Positions 9,724-18,579 of a stretch of 64,000 nucleotides of DNA are shown here, in pieces; positions within the stretch are counted from its first letter, which is position 1; each line of letters starts with the position of its first letter. Both the position numbers and the translations under genes were made by a program. The DNA is taken from positions 308,707 through 372,706 of the forward strand of contig LDJB01000001.1 in assembly GCA_001028815.1 (NCBI GenBank), written 5' to 3'. The stretch comes from Peptococcaceae bacterium 1109 (GTDB lineage: Bacteria; Bacillota; Limnochordia; Darwinibacteriales; Darwinibacteriaceae). Below the pieces are notes generated by a model that worked only from the letters and a program-made list of their open reading frames with translations, was not told the origin of the DNA and searched no databases.

Positions 9724-10389
9724 CTACATGATGATGTCCAGAATTTCTTCTATCAAGGCAACGGCTTCAGGGGTATCTGCTTGTTTGCTCAGGATCTCCT
9801 CAGGGGTGAGTTCTGCCTGCCAGTAGAGGCGGTTGGAACCGGCGTTGTTACTGATCACTGCCCCTTCGAGGGACATGCCGGCGAAGATGCCCCTGCTCAT
9901 GGAATAGCTGTAGATGGAAGCGGCCAACTCGATGTCTGTGCCCGCCTCCGCAGAGCGGCCCACCGGGCCCGCAGCCACTGAGAGGCTGCCGCCTAAGGTT
10001 ACGGTGCCGTCCCGCAGGTTGTTGATGCCCCGTTCGTTAGTGATCACCAGCACTAAGCTTGTTGATTGAATCCCCACCTGAATGCCGTAGGACAGCCCTT
10101 TTATGTCAAGGAAGTACGGGCCGTACCACAGGTTTGTGTCCGGATCCCGCCGCAAGAGCAGCCCTTCTCCGTACCTTCCCCCCAGCCCCAGGCCAACCCG
10201 GATCACATCAGGAAAGATGGCTACGCCGTAGGCATTGTTCAACAGATACTTCAGAGGGGCATTGTCCGGCTGTGCCGCTATCTCTCGCAGCACCATGGTA
10301 GCATCACTGATGAGCGAATCGGGTGACTTCGCCTCGGCACTGTGGGAAAAGGCGAGGACTACCGCGAGGATGAGCCCAACGATTTTCAT
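9724..10389 (-). CDS. Secreted SYLF-domain (YSC84-like) lipid-binding protein
   Basis: The signal peptide is MKIVGLILAVVLAFSHSAEA, so the product is exported. The mature part is a SYLF/YSC84 domain: LLNNAYGVAIFPDVIRVGLGLGGRYGEG..., then GLSYGIQVGIQSTSLVLVITN and SLEGAVISNN. In eukaryotes this domain binds phosphoinositides; bacterial members are secreted or envelope proteins, mostly in Gram-negatives, with unclear roles. The ATG at 10389 follows GGAGGGA on the reverse strand; an upstream extension of 11 codons lacks support. Convergent with glnS and divergent from cwlD. Confidence 0.85.
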   Translation of the reverse strand: MKIVGLILAVVLAFSHSAEAKSPDSLISDATMVLREIAAQPDNAPLKYLLNNAYGVAIFPDVIRVGLGLGGRYGEGLLLRRDPDTNLWYGPYFLDIKGLSYGIQVGIQSTSLVLVITNERGINNLRDGTVTLGGSLSVAAGPVGRSAEAGTDIELAASIYSYSMSRGIFAGMSLEGAVISNNAGSNRLYWQAELTPEEILSKQADTPEAVALIEEILDIIM

Positions 10390-10426
10390 GTAAATCCCTC
10401 CTGAAATTCTAGTCACTCCCAAAGCA

Positions 10427-10454
10427 GAATATATATGGAATATGTTTCGTACAA
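10427..10454 (+). promoter_or_regulatory. Possible sporulation-type promoter upstream of cwlD
   Basis: GAATATAT, 13 bp, then CGTACAAG resembles the sigma-E pattern (-35 around ATA, -10 around CATACA). The match is partial. Confidence 0.25.
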
Positions 10455-10466
10455 GGGGGAGCGTTT

Positions 10467-11198
10467 ATGCCGCGTCCTTTCTTTTTGGTCTTAACGCGCC
10501 GCTGGATCTGGGCTGGTGTTGTCTTTTTGGCAGGCCTCGTTGTCCTTGCCATCTACGGGTCCTTTCCTTTGGCAGTGTTTACGTTGAATGCCCTGCCGAG
10601 TGAGATCCTCTACGACGTGATGCTTGACCCGGGCCACGGAGGCATCGATCCTGGGGGGATCGGAAGGGACGAGATTTACGAGAAGCACTTTACCCTCGAT
10701 ATTTCCCTGCGCATGCAGAGTATTCTGGAAAATGCCGGCCTAAAAGTAGGCCTAACCCGGGACAGCGATCGGGATGTCAGTCACTTGGTCAAAGACGGGA
10801 CGCGGCACCGGCGAGACCTTCTCGGCCGGTTCAAGCTCATGAACCAGGCCCGGGTTGGCATGAGCATCCACACCAATGCGGCTCGTTCTAGCACGGAGCG
10901 GGGAGCCATCGTGTTTTATATGAAAGGCTCATACATTGACCAGATTTACGCCCATCTAACCTTTGATGAGCTGGAGAGGGTGCAGGAGATGAACCACGAT
11001 CGGATTATCCCCAGAGACACTCTCTTGCTCCTGAAGGCGAAGCCTCCCGTCCTCCTGGTGGAGATTGGCTTTATTACTAACGAAGAAGACCTGCAAAAAC
11101 TCTTGGATGAACGCTTTCGAGAAAACGTGGCGCAAGCCCTCAGCCGGGCTATTCTCAAGTTCCTTACCTGGTGGGAAGGGGAGCAAAGCGAAGCCTAA
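10467..11198 (+). CDS. cwlD: N-acetylmuramoyl-L-alanine amidase, CwlD-like
   Basis: Amidase_3 zinc amidase that cleaves the lactyl-peptide bond of peptidoglycan. An N-terminal membrane segment (about residues 12-35) anchors or exports it. Zinc and catalytic motifs are present: DPGHGGIDPG with the first His, EKHFTLDIS with Glu, SIHTNAA with the second His, and LLVEIGFITNEED with the catalytic Glu. The 243-residue size, single catalytic domain and absence of SPOR or SH3 repeats fit CwlD, which works with PdaA to make muramic-delta-lactam in spore cortex. Another single-domain amidase is possible. RBS GGGGGAG precedes the ATG. Confidence 0.82.
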   Translation: MPRPFFLVLTRRWIWAGVVFLAGLVVLAIYGSFPLAVFTLNALPSEILYDVMLDPGHGGIDPGGIGRDEIYEKHFTLDISLRMQSILENAGLKVGLTRDSDRDVSHLVKDGTRHRRDLLGRFKLMNQARVGMSIHTNAARSSTERGAIVFYMKGSYIDQIYAHLTFDELERVQEMNHDRIIPRDTLLLLKAKPPVLLVEIGFITNEEDLQKLLDERFRENVAQALSRAILKFLTWWEGEQSEA

Positions 11199-11902
11199 AG
11201 CTGCGCGACCATACCCATCACTACTTGATTTAGGGCACGGATAACCTCCGCCAGATAAGCATCGAAATCTGCGGGCGCAGTATCATCTGCTTGGTCTGAC
11301 ATGGCCCGAAGGATGACAAAGGGGACTTGATTCTGATAAGCCGTATGGGCAATGGCACTACCTTCCATTTCCACACAGAGCGCCTCGGGGAAATGGCGGA
11401 GGATGGATTGCTTTTGCTCACTGCCAGCTACAAACTGGTCTCCAGAAACGATCAAACCCGTGTGAACCCGGCTCTCACCCAGTACGTTTGTGCCGTGCTG
11501 AAGGGCAAGGTGGACAAGTCTCTCATCAGCAGCAAAGGTGCTCGTGGAGAGGCCTGGGATTACTCCCTTAGGGTAACCGAAAAAAATCACATCAAAATCG
11601 TGGTACATTGCTGCATTAGACACCACTAAATCTCCGATCTTGACTCCGGGTTGGAGAGCTCCCGCAACGCCGCTGTTGATTACCGCGGCGATGGGAAAGT
11701 GGTCAATGAGGTACTGGGTACACAATGCCGCATTGACTTTGCCAATGCCGCAACGGGCAAGGAGCACGGGAACCTCCCCAAACATCCCTGTGTACAGCGG
11801 GAAGTCCATCCCTTTTGTGGGGACTTCCTCAACATCCTGCAGCCTTTCCCGAAGTCCAGCGACTTCCACATCCATTGCTCCGATTACCGCTGTATACTGC
11901 AT
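11195..11902 (-). CDS. mtnN: 5'-methylthioadenosine/S-adenosylhomocysteine nucleosidase
   Basis: Hydrolyses MTA and SAH to adenine plus the thioribose, recycling SAM by-products. The match to the E. coli enzyme is clear along the length: IGAMDVEV (E13 equals the E. coli E12), GIGKVNAAL, the VINSGVAGALQP block, VEMEGSAIA (nucleoside-binding Met and Glu) and MSDQAD with the catalytic Asp. The 235 residues are normal. The 3' end overlaps convergent cwlD by 4 bp. Confidence 0.95.
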   Translation of the reverse strand: MQYTAVIGAMDVEVAGLRERLQDVEEVPTKGMDFPLYTGMFGEVPVLLARCGIGKVNAALCTQYLIDHFPIAAVINSGVAGALQPGVKIGDLVVSNAAMYHDFDVIFFGYPKGVIPGLSTSTFAADERLVHLALQHGTNVLGESRVHTGLIVSGDQFVAGSEQKQSILRHFPEALCVEMEGSAIAHTAYQNQVPFVILRAMSDQADDTAPADFDAYLAEVIRALNQVVMGMVAQL

Positions 11903-11963
11903 ACCATCACCTCGACTGCCTATATTATAACCGATTGGCTGCCCGAGGGGGAAGGTGATTCCC

Positions 11964-11991
11964 GTTACCCTGTCGTAATTTATGGGGTAAC
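11964..11991. promoter_or_regulatory. Inverted repeat upstream of pgi
   Basis: GTTACCC (11964-11970) and GGGTAAC (11985-11991) form perfect 7-bp arms around 14 bp between divergent mtnN and pgi. It could be an operator or a leader hairpin. No named regulator site was recognised. Confidence 0.35.
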
Positions 11992-12029
11992 CTATTCTGA
12001 ATCTTGTTGAACAGAAAGGAGTCTCAGTA

Positions 12030-13397
12030 TTGAAGCAACTACTTTTCGACTATACACATGCCCGGCAGTTCGTGAAGGAGCACGAGATCAGCCGTTTAGA
12101 GCCCGAAGTTGGCCTTGCCCACGCTCGGCTGCATCAAGGCACAGGGGCGGGCAGTGATTTCTTAGGCTGGGTGGACCTTCCTGAAAACTATGATAGAGAC
12201 GAATTCAGCCGCATTAAGCAAGCCGCGGCCCGTATCCGGGAGGACTCCGAGGTTTTGGTGGTGATCGGGATTGGCGGCTCATACCTGGGAGCCCGGGCGG
12301 TAATCGACGCCTTATCCCACTCCTTTTACAATATGCTCCCCAACACACAGCGGAGCGCTCCTCAGGTTCTCTTTGCGGGCAATGCCATCAGTGGAACCTA
12401 CCTCCACGATCTTTTAGAGGTTATCGGGGACAGAGACTTTTCCGTCAACGTGATCTCCAAATCTGGTACCACCACCGAGCCTGCCATCGCTTTTAGGATC
12501 TTCCGGGACCTGTTAGAAAAGCGCTACGGGAAAGAAGGAGCGCGCAAACGGATCTATGCTACCACTGACAAGGCCAAAGGGGCTCTTCTAAGCCTTGCGG
12601 AAGCGGAAGGTTATGAGCGCTTCGTAATCCCTGATGACGTAGGTGGACGCTACTCTGTTTTGACCGCAGTGGGACTCTTGCCCATTGCAGTGGCCGGTAT
12701 TGACATTGATGAGCTCATGGCTGGGGCGGCCGCCGCGCGTCGTTGGTACGGGGAAGCAGATCTGGACAAGAACGCAGCCTACCGCTACGCGGCGCTTCGG
12801 AACATCTTGTACCGCAAGGGCAAGCTTATTGAGATCCTGGTGAGCTACGAGCCAGCCTTACAGTACTTTGCTGAGTGGTGGAAACAGCTCTTTGGGGAGA
12901 GCGAAGGAAAAGACCAACGGGGCCTCTACCCTGCTAGCGTCATCTTCTCTACAGATCTTCATTCCCTTGGCCAGTTCATCCAAGATGGAATGCGGAACCT
13001 CTTTGAGACGGTGGTGTGGGTCGACAAACCCCGCTGTGATCTGGAGGTCCCCAGTGATGCAGAAAACCTGGACGGCCTCAATTACCTGGCAGGAGCGGGC
13101 CTCTCCCATGTGAATTACCAAGCGTTTCAAGGGACCCTCCTTGCCCATGCGGATGGGGGGGTACCCAACCTAGTGGTGAGAGTGCCTGAGCTGACGCCCT
13201 TCTACGTAGGGGCCTTGATTTACTTCTTTGAGAAGGCCTGCGGGATCAGCGGCTACCTTCTTGGAGTAAACCCCTTTGATCAGCCTGGGGTGGAGGCTTA
13301 CAAGCGCAACATGTTTGCTCTGTTGGGGAAAGCGGGATTTGAGGAGCAGCGCCTTGCCCTGCTCAAGAGACTAGGTGGTGATCTTGGTGGCAAGTAA
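12030..13397 (+). CDS. pgi: Glucose-6-phosphate isomerase
   Basis: Interconverts glucose-6-phosphate and fructose-6-phosphate. Family blocks: [35 protein letters not shown] (phosphate-binding SGTTTE), [14 protein letters not shown], and the active-site Glu region in [14 protein letters not shown]. Its 455 residues match the shorter Bacillus/thermophile-type PGI rather than the 550-residue enterobacterial form. The start codon is TTG at 12030 behind GAAAGGAG. Overlaps manA, so both are likely co-transcribed. Confidence 0.95.
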   Translation: MKQLLFDYTHARQFVKEHEISRLEPEVGLAHARLHQGTGAGSDFLGWVDLPENYDRDEFSRIKQAAARIREDSEVLVVIGIGGSYLGARAVIDALSHSFYNMLPNTQRSAPQVLFAGNAISGTYLHDLLEVIGDRDFSVNVISKSGTTTEPAIAFRIFRDLLEKRYGKEGARKRIYATTDKAKGALLSLAEAEGYERFVIPDDVGGRYSVLTAVGLLPIAVAGIDIDELMAGAAAARRWYGEADLDKNAAYRYAALRNILYRKGKLIEILVSYEPALQYFAEWWKQLFGESEGKDQRGLYPASVIFSTDLHSLGQFIQDGMRNLFETVVWVDKPRCDLEVPSDAENLDGLNYLAGAGLSHVNYQAFQGTLLAHADGGVPNLVVRVPELTPFYVGALIYFFEKACGISGYLLGVNPFDQPGVEAYKRNMFALLGKAGFEEQRLALLKRLGGDLGGK

Positions 13398-14319
13398 ACC
13401 TGCCCTTTATCCCTTGACGTTTCACCCTGTGTACAAGGAAAAGATCTGGGGAGGACGTAAATTTGCACAGCTCTTTGGCCGTGAGCTCCCTCCGGAGCCC
13501 ATTGGGGAGAGTTGGGATGTGGCTGCCCATCCCAACGGGATGAGTGTGGTGGACCGGGGTGAGCTTCAGGGGATGACCCTTGGGGAAGTGTTGCAGGCTT
13601 ACGGGACTGATTTGGTCGGAGGGGAGGAGCACTTAGAGAAGTTCCCCCTGTTGTTTAAGTTTATTGATGCCGCGGACGACCTTTCTGTGCAGGTCCACCC
13701 CGATGATGCCTATGCTGCGGCTCACGAAGGTGATGAGTTGGGCAAGACCGAGCTGTGGTATGTGGTTCACAGCGAACCAGGCGGCGCTATCATCTGGGGC
13801 ACAAAGCCTGGCGTCACCAAGGCTGATTTCGCCAGAGCGCTGGAGGCTGGGGGGGAAGCAGTCTTAGATTGCTTAAACCGCGTTGAGGTGAAAGCGGGAG
13901 ACATCTTTCCCATGTCTGCTGGGATGGTGCATGCCCTCCTTAAGGGCGTGGTGGTGGCAGAGATCCAGCAAAACTCTGATACCACCTACCGGGTCTACGA
14001 CTGGGATCGAGGCAGGGAGCTGCACATTGAAAAGGCTCTAGACGTCATTGACTTTTCCCCTGAGTCCCGGTCTTTTAACTATCAATATGCCCGGTGCGCA
14101 AAGTATTTCGAGCTCCATGTGGTTACTGCGCCCAAGGCCCAGGCAGTTGACCTGGAAGGCAGCTTCCACCTTCTCACGGCAATCACAGAGCCAGTAGCTT
14201 TAGCATGGGCTGGCGGGAACCTGGATCTGGCTCCTGGCCAGAGTTGCCTTATCCCTGCATGTCTCAGCAGCTATGAGGTATCCAGCGCAGGAGTGTGTTT
14301 GCTGAGTCATCTTCCGTAA
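13387..14319 (+). CDS. manA: Mannose-6-phosphate isomerase, class I
   Basis: Zinc enzyme interconverting mannose-6-phosphate and fructose-6-phosphate, fitting its position directly after pgi. The zinc-binding cupin motif QVHPDDAYA and the second half [10 protein letters not shown]...[18 protein letters not shown] are typical of the Bacillus ManA type (about 315 residues). Start choice is uncertain: GTG at 13387 has AGGTGG upstream and gives [12 protein letters not shown] at 13375 is four codons earlier. Both lie inside the end of pgi. Confidence 0.92.
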   Translation: MASKPALYPLTFHPVYKEKIWGGRKFAQLFGRELPPEPIGESWDVAAHPNGMSVVDRGELQGMTLGEVLQAYGTDLVGGEEHLEKFPLLFKFIDAADDLSVQVHPDDAYAAAHEGDELGKTELWYVVHSEPGGAIIWGTKPGVTKADFARALEAGGEAVLDCLNRVEVKAGDIFPMSAGMVHALLKGVVVAEIQQNSDTTYRVYDWDRGRELHIEKALDVIDFSPESRSFNYQYARCAKYFELHVVTAPKAQAVDLEGSFHLLTAITEPVALAWAGGNLDLAPGQSCLIPACLSSYEVSSAGVCLLSHLP

Positions 14320-14332
14320 AGGGTGGACGGAA

Positions 14333-14857
14333 GTGCGAATTCTATGGGGATTGATCATGTTAGTTCCAGCATCGGTGGGGCTGTGGCAATTGGTGCAACA
14401 GCCCCTCAGTTGGAAGTGGGGCGCAGTCCTTATGGCCTTCTGCGCTTTAATTGTGTTGGGAATCAAGAGTTCCTATGTCCGGGAGCGCTGCCTAGGTTCT
14501 TCCGCAGACTTCCTCTGGTCGAGCTTATCTGCGGCAGGAGGTGCCTTGGCTACATATGCTTTGGCCCAGTATACACCCTTAGGTTCTGTGGCTGCTTCAG
14601 GAGTGGTGGGTATTTGTGCGGGGCAGTTCCTCGCTAAAGGCAAACTCGATTTCCCTGCCTATGCTGGCGCCTTCGTGGGGATGAGTTCACCTTTAGTGCT
14701 TGCCAGTCTGCCGGAGGTGGCCCTTGCTGGCTTGCTTACAGGTATTATCTACGAGGCAGTCCATGGCGTCTTTGATGGGGTAGGCGGGCGCCTAGGCACC
14801 ATGGCCGCGGCAGCGGTGCTCCTTACGGTGCTTCTCTTTGGCGGGGGGTGTTTGTAA
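14333..14857 (+). CDS. Small integral membrane protein, paralogue of the next gene
   Basis: Not recognised. A 174-residue hydrophobic protein with about five predicted membrane segments. Its C-terminal half (AYAGAFVGMSS through GVGGRLGTMAAAAVL) aligns with the C-terminal half of the following gene, including an exact shared VGGRLG followed by an Ala/Leu-rich helix, so the two genes look like a tandem duplication. GTG start at 14333. The stop overlaps the next gene's ATG (TAATG), so translation is probably coupled. It sits between manA and the znuABC operon; a transport role is only a guess. Confidence 0.7.
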   Translation: MRILWGLIMLVPASVGLWQLVQQPLSWKWGAVLMAFCALIVLGIKSSYVRERCLGSSADFLWSSLSAAGGALATYALAQYTPLGSVAASGVVGICAGQFLAKGKLDFPAYAGAFVGMSSPLVLASLPEVALAGLLTGIIYEAVHGVFDGVGGRLGTMAAAAVLLTVLLFGGGCL

Positions 14858-15267
14858 TGCTGATCCCAAGCGTGGTCAGTGGGGTATCTGCTGGTTTGGG
14901 TGGATTTGCCCTCCGCAAACACTGGCGCCTGTCCAGCGTACAGGCTTCTGCCATTGTTGCCCTTGTGGCTGGACTGAGCTTACCCTATGTGCACGGGGAA
15001 GGGACGTACTTGGCAGCTGTATGCACCTGTGCATCTTACGCCGCAATGAGTTCGGAAGAGACCATCGGTAGGCCCTCCCAGATGGCGATAGTGAGCGGCC
15101 TTTCAGGGTTGATCATGTATATTGCTCAGAACTGCTTAGTGGGGGTAGGGGGCCGACTAGGAAGCTGTGCCGCTTTAGCAGTTCTGGCCTTTGCAGGATG
15201 GCAGTTTGCCGTCCGGGTATTCCAGTCACGCTGGGGAAGCCTGCGGCCGGAACACTCAGCGAAATAA
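14857..15267 (+). CDS. Small integral membrane protein, second of a paralogous pair
   Basis: Not recognised. 136 residues with about four hydrophobic segments, a CVGVGGRLG-type motif (visible as NCLVGVGGRLGSCAAL) and a short basic tail. Its similarity to the upstream protein covers the last about 70 residues. ATG at 14857 overlaps the upstream stop; a GTG at 14848 is also in frame. The pair may form a heteromeric membrane complex; no catalytic or binding motif beyond GGRLG can be named. Confidence 0.7.
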   Translation: MLIPSVVSGVSAGLGGFALRKHWRLSSVQASAIVALVAGLSLPYVHGEGTYLAAVCTCASYAAMSSEETIGRPSQMAIVSGLSGLIMYIAQNCLVGVGGRLGSCAALAVLAFAGWQFAVRVFQSRWGSLRPEHSAK

Positions 15268-15292
15268 TCCTGTTCTCAGGCCCCGTAAGGAA

Positions 15293-15318
15293 CCGCTGCC
15301 AGTTGCGCAGCGGCCTTT
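15293..15318 (+). terminator. Possible weak terminator before znuA
   Basis: CCGCTGC/GCAGCGG 7-bp stem with a 7-nt loop, followed by CCTTTG rather than a clean T run. It may only be a hairpin in the intergenic region. Confidence 0.35.
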
Positions 15319-15365
15319 GCTGTTTACGGAAGAAATCCGCAGTGATATAGTAGTATTGCAAGGGG

Positions 15366-16262
15366 GTGTCAGTGATTCGGAGAACAGCAGTTTTGATCGT
15401 CATCCTTTGCCTTGTGGGAGCAATCCCAGGGGCAGCCGCAGGGGAAACGCTCAAGGTAGGCGCTTCCTTTGCCATTATCGCGGATTTTGCCCAGCAGGTT
15501 GGAGGGGATCAGGTTGAGGTCGTATCCCTAGTACCTGCCTTGGCAGATCCCCATTCCTGGGAGCCCACCCCGCAGGATGCCCGGGCCGTCGCGGCTTTTG
15601 ATATCCTGTTTGTAAACGGCGAAGGCTATGAAGAGTGGCTGTGGGATTTGGTCTCTAGTGCTTCCAGCCCCGGGCTTCCCATTGTGGAGCTTTCTGTTGG
15701 CTTGGAGCCGCTGCCTGGGCCAAGCCACAGTGTTCACCACCATGCACACGATCCCCACTTTTGGTTAAGTGTGCCCAACGCGGTGCACTATGTGGAACGC
15801 ATCACTCTGGCTTTGATGGAACTTGATCCTGCACATGCCCAGGCTTACCGGGAAAGGGCCAATGCTTACCAAGAGCAGTTGTGGGAACTGGACCGCTGGC
15901 TCCTGGATGAGCTGGCTCTGATCCCTGAAGAAAACCGCATGTTGGTTACTTATCACAACGCTTTCGCCTATTTCGCAGAGCGCTACGGCTTTACAACCGC
16001 AGAGTTCTTGGTGAATCACCCCGATCGGGAACCAACAGCGCAGGACATGGTGAACCTAATCAGGCTCTTGAGAGGCGTTTCCCGGCCTGTGGTTTTTGCT
16101 GAACCCCAGTTCGGTGTAGGCCAGCGCTACGTCAAGAGTATCGCCGGGGAGATCGGCGGCGAAGTGCACGTGCTTTACAGTGCTACATTGACTTCTGAAA
16201 TCCCCTCATATATAGACCTGATGCGTTACAACGGCCAGGTCCTGCTGGAGGCCCTGCGATGA
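15366..16262 (+). CDS. znuA: Zinc/manganese ABC transporter substrate-binding protein
   Basis: Cluster A-I metal-binding lipoprotein or periplasmic protein. A signal peptide precedes VGASFAIIADFAQQVGGD. Metal ligands are visible: DPHSWEPTPQD, the His-rich loop around residues 120-130 (HSVHHHAHDPHFWL) and TYHNAFAYFAERYGF. The His-rich loop favours zinc over manganese. I see no lipobox Cys near the signal peptide end (GAAAGETL), unusual for a Gram-positive and compatible with a soluble periplasmic protein. GTG start; overlaps znuC by 4 bp. Confidence 0.9.
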   Translation: MSVIRRTAVLIVILCLVGAIPGAAAGETLKVGASFAIIADFAQQVGGDQVEVVSLVPALADPHSWEPTPQDARAVAAFDILFVNGEGYEEWLWDLVSSASSPGLPIVELSVGLEPLPGPSHSVHHHAHDPHFWLSVPNAVHYVERITLALMELDPAHAQAYRERANAYQEQLWELDRWLLDELALIPEENRMLVTYHNAFAYFAERYGFTTAEFLVNHPDREPTAQDMVNLIRLLRGVSRPVVFAEPQFGVGQRYVKSIAGEIGGEVHVLYSATLTSEIPSYIDLMRYNGQVLLEALR

Positions 16263-17029
16263 CAAGCAAACAGATTTCCGGCGCAATTGAGATTAAGAAC
16301 CTGACCGCAGGATACAGCCAAGTACCAGTGATCGAGAATGTTGATTGGCGCCTTGCCCCCGGATCCCTTGCAGCAGTGATCGGGCCGAACGGCGGCGGTA
16401 AGTCTACCTTGCTCAAGGCATTGGTAGGTTTGGTGAGGCCGTTTTCCGGTAGTGTGCGCATCTTTGGGGAGGCTCCCAAGACCGCCCGGCGACGCATCGC
16501 ATATCTTGCCCAGGCGGAAGAGGTAGATTGGGATTTTCCCATCAGTGTCTGGGATGTTGTGCTGCAGGGGCGCTGGCTTAGACGGGGCCTATGGGGAAGG
16601 CTCACCGCAGATGACCGAGAGAGGGTACACGCAGCCTTAGCTCAGTTCCATGTGGAAAGCCTGGCCCGGGAGCAGATCGGATCCTTGAGCGGCGGCCAGC
16701 GCCAAAGGGTGTTCTTGGCCCGCGCTGTAGCGCAGGAAGCAGATATTATCCTTTTGGATGAGCCTAATACAGGGCTAGATGCCCGGGCACAGCACGAGCT
16801 CGCGGAGACGTTTACCAGCCTGAGAAAGGAAGGGCGCACCATAGTGGTGGCCACCCATGATATGGACTGCTTGACAGAGTGCTTCGACCAGGTTCTCGCA
16901 CTGAAGAATCAGGTAGTGGCTGTGGGAAGCCCCCGGGATGTACTCACCGGTGACATGCTCACAGCGCTTTTTTCCAGGCATTTTCCCTCCATACGGGATA
17001 CTGGCGAGGTGGTTATCCATGAGCCTTGA
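16259..17029 (+). CDS. znuC: Metal ABC transporter ATP-binding protein
   Basis: ATPase subunit of the metal importer. Walker A GPNGGGKSTLL, signature SLSGGQRQRVFLARA, Walker B DIILLDEPNTGLD and the switch His in VVATHDMD are all present. 256 residues is normal. ATG overlaps the znuA stop (ATGA) and the 3' end overlaps znuB by 11 bp, so the three subunits are translationally coupled. Confidence 0.95.
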   Translation: MTSKQISGAIEIKNLTAGYSQVPVIENVDWRLAPGSLAAVIGPNGGGKSTLLKALVGLVRPFSGSVRIFGEAPKTARRRIAYLAQAEEVDWDFPISVWDVVLQGRWLRRGLWGRLTADDRERVHAALAQFHVESLAREQIGSLSGGQRQRVFLARAVAQEADIILLDEPNTGLDARAQHELAETFTSLRKEGRTIVVATHDMDCLTECFDQVLALKNQVVAVGSPRDVLTGDMLTALFSRHFPSIRDTGEVVIHEP

Positions 17030-17867
17030 GACATTACTAGAGCCGTTTCGGTTTTCGTTCATGATCAGAGCTTTCCTTGGTACAGGGATCATCGCTGTAA
17101 TCGCCGCCATCGTGGGAACGTTTGTGGTACTCAAGGGTTTGGCTTTCATGGGTGATGCCATCGCCCATACCGCATTTACAGGCAGTGCAGTGGCGCTGCT
17201 TTTAGGCGTTAACCTGTACGCAGGCGCCATGGCCTTTGCCCTCATGACCGCATTGGGGGTTGTGACTCTCACAAGGGTAAGCCGAGTAAAGAACGATACG
17301 GCTTTGGCCATACTCTTTACGGGCTTCTTTGCTGTGGGCGTGATAGTCTTGTCCGTCATGCCAGGCTTTGCTGGGGACCTTAGCAGCCTGCTCTTAGGTT
17401 CAGTCATGGCCATACAGGTGAATGAGATCTACATCATCGCAGTTACTGCCTTGGCCATCATCCTGCTGATGCTTGCCTTCTTTCCCCGGTTTGTCATGGT
17501 ATCTTTTGATCCAGTGGGCGCAGAGGCCGCAGGCTTCCCAGTGGCCTTTGTACAAAGCGTACTCTTGATCAGCGTTGCCGCAGCGATTGTCATCTCCATC
17601 CAAGCCGTCGGGGTTGTGCTGGTAGTTGCGCTCCTCATTACTCCAGCTGCCGCGGGGTCCTTGATTACGAAGCGCATCATCCCCTTGATGCTTACGGCTG
17701 CAGCCATTGGGCTGTTTTCTGCCGTTACAGGCCTTTACATATCCTATTACCTGGCAGCTCCGCCAGGGGCTACTGTGGTGGTAGTTGCAACTAGCATCTT
17801 TGCTGTGATCTTGCTCGGAACCAAGCTCAATCATTGGTTGGGGAAAAGGAGGACAAGCAGTGGATAA
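17019..17867 (+). CDS. znuB: Metal ABC transporter permease
   Basis: ABC-3 family membrane permease with about eight hydrophobic segments. The N-terminal MIRAFLGTGIIAVIAAIVGTF and GDAIAHTAFTGSA (the conserved GD-x-SH-like block of this family) identify it. 282 residues from the ATG at 17019, which overlaps the end of znuC. No Zur-like operator was identified upstream of the operon. Confidence 0.93.
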   Translation: MSLETLLEPFRFSFMIRAFLGTGIIAVIAAIVGTFVVLKGLAFMGDAIAHTAFTGSAVALLLGVNLYAGAMAFALMTALGVVTLTRVSRVKNDTALAILFTGFFAVGVIVLSVMPGFAGDLSSLLLGSVMAIQVNEIYIIAVTALAIILLMLAFFPRFVMVSFDPVGAEAAGFPVAFVQSVLLISVAAAIVISIQAVGVVLVVALLITPAAAGSLITKRIIPLMLTAAAIGLFSAVTGLYISYYLAAPPGATVVVVATSIFAVILLGTKLNHWLGKRRTSSG

Positions 17868-18579
17868 ACGTACCGTTGTAGTAACCGGAGGCAAGCGGGG
17901 GATTGGTGCCGCGATTTGCGCGGCCTTTCTGGAAAGGGGCTGCCAAGTGGTTGCGGTGGACAAGAACTTCGCCGGAGGCCTAGCTCGGGATGGTGAGCGT
18001 GAGGGGCTGTATACATATCAGGCGGACATTTCACAGCCGCTAGAGGTAGCTTCCTTTGCCCAGACCATGGAGGAGCTGGGCCCCATCCACGTCCTGGTGA
18101 ACAACGCAGGCTATGGGATTACCAAACCCCTTGAGGAGCTTACGGTAGATGAGTGGGATGCAGTGCTCAACACCAACCTCAGGGGTGCCTTCTTAATGGT
18201 CAAGTACACCTTGCCCCTCTTAAAGCAGGGGAAAGGGAGTGTTATCAACATCGCCTCTACCCGTGCTTTCATGTCTGAGCCTAATACAGAAGCCTATTCT
18301 GCCTCAAAAGGGGGCATTGTAGCCTTAACCCATGCCTTAGCCGCATCCTTAGGGCAGTTTGGCATCCGGGTGAACTGCATCAGCCCAGGGTGGATCGAAA
18401 CAAACCCCGAGGCGGTGCTTACTCTTGAAGATCACAGCCAGCACTTGGTGGGGCGCGTTGGTGTCCCGGGGGATATTGCCCAAGCTTGCGTGTACCTAGC
18501 TTCTCCAGAGGCTGGGTTTATTACGGGCACTAACTTAACCATCGATGGGGGCATGACGGTGAAGATGATCTATGTCTAA
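17860..18579 (+). CDS. Short-chain dehydrogenase/reductase
   Basis: Classical SDR with NAD(P)-binding TGGKRGIG (residues 9-16), the NNAGYG structural motif, catalytic Ser near IASTRA and YSASKGG (Tyr-x3-Lys). 239 residues; substrate unknown. It ends in the usual ITGTNLTIDGGM. GTG start at 17860 behind AAAAGGAGGA, overlapping znuB by 8 bp, so it is expressed with the zinc transporter, though no functional link is evident. Its stop overlaps the next gene. Confidence 0.88.
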   Translation: MDKRTVVVTGGKRGIGAAICAAFLERGCQVVAVDKNFAGGLARDGEREGLYTYQADISQPLEVASFAQTMEELGPIHVLVNNAGYGITKPLEELTVDEWDAVLNTNLRGAFLMVKYTLPLLKQGKGSVINIASTRAFMSEPNTEAYSASKGGIVALTHALAASLGQFGIRVNCISPGWIETNPEAVLTLEDHSQHLVGRVGVPGDIAQACVYLASPEAGFITGTNLTIDGGMTVKMIYV

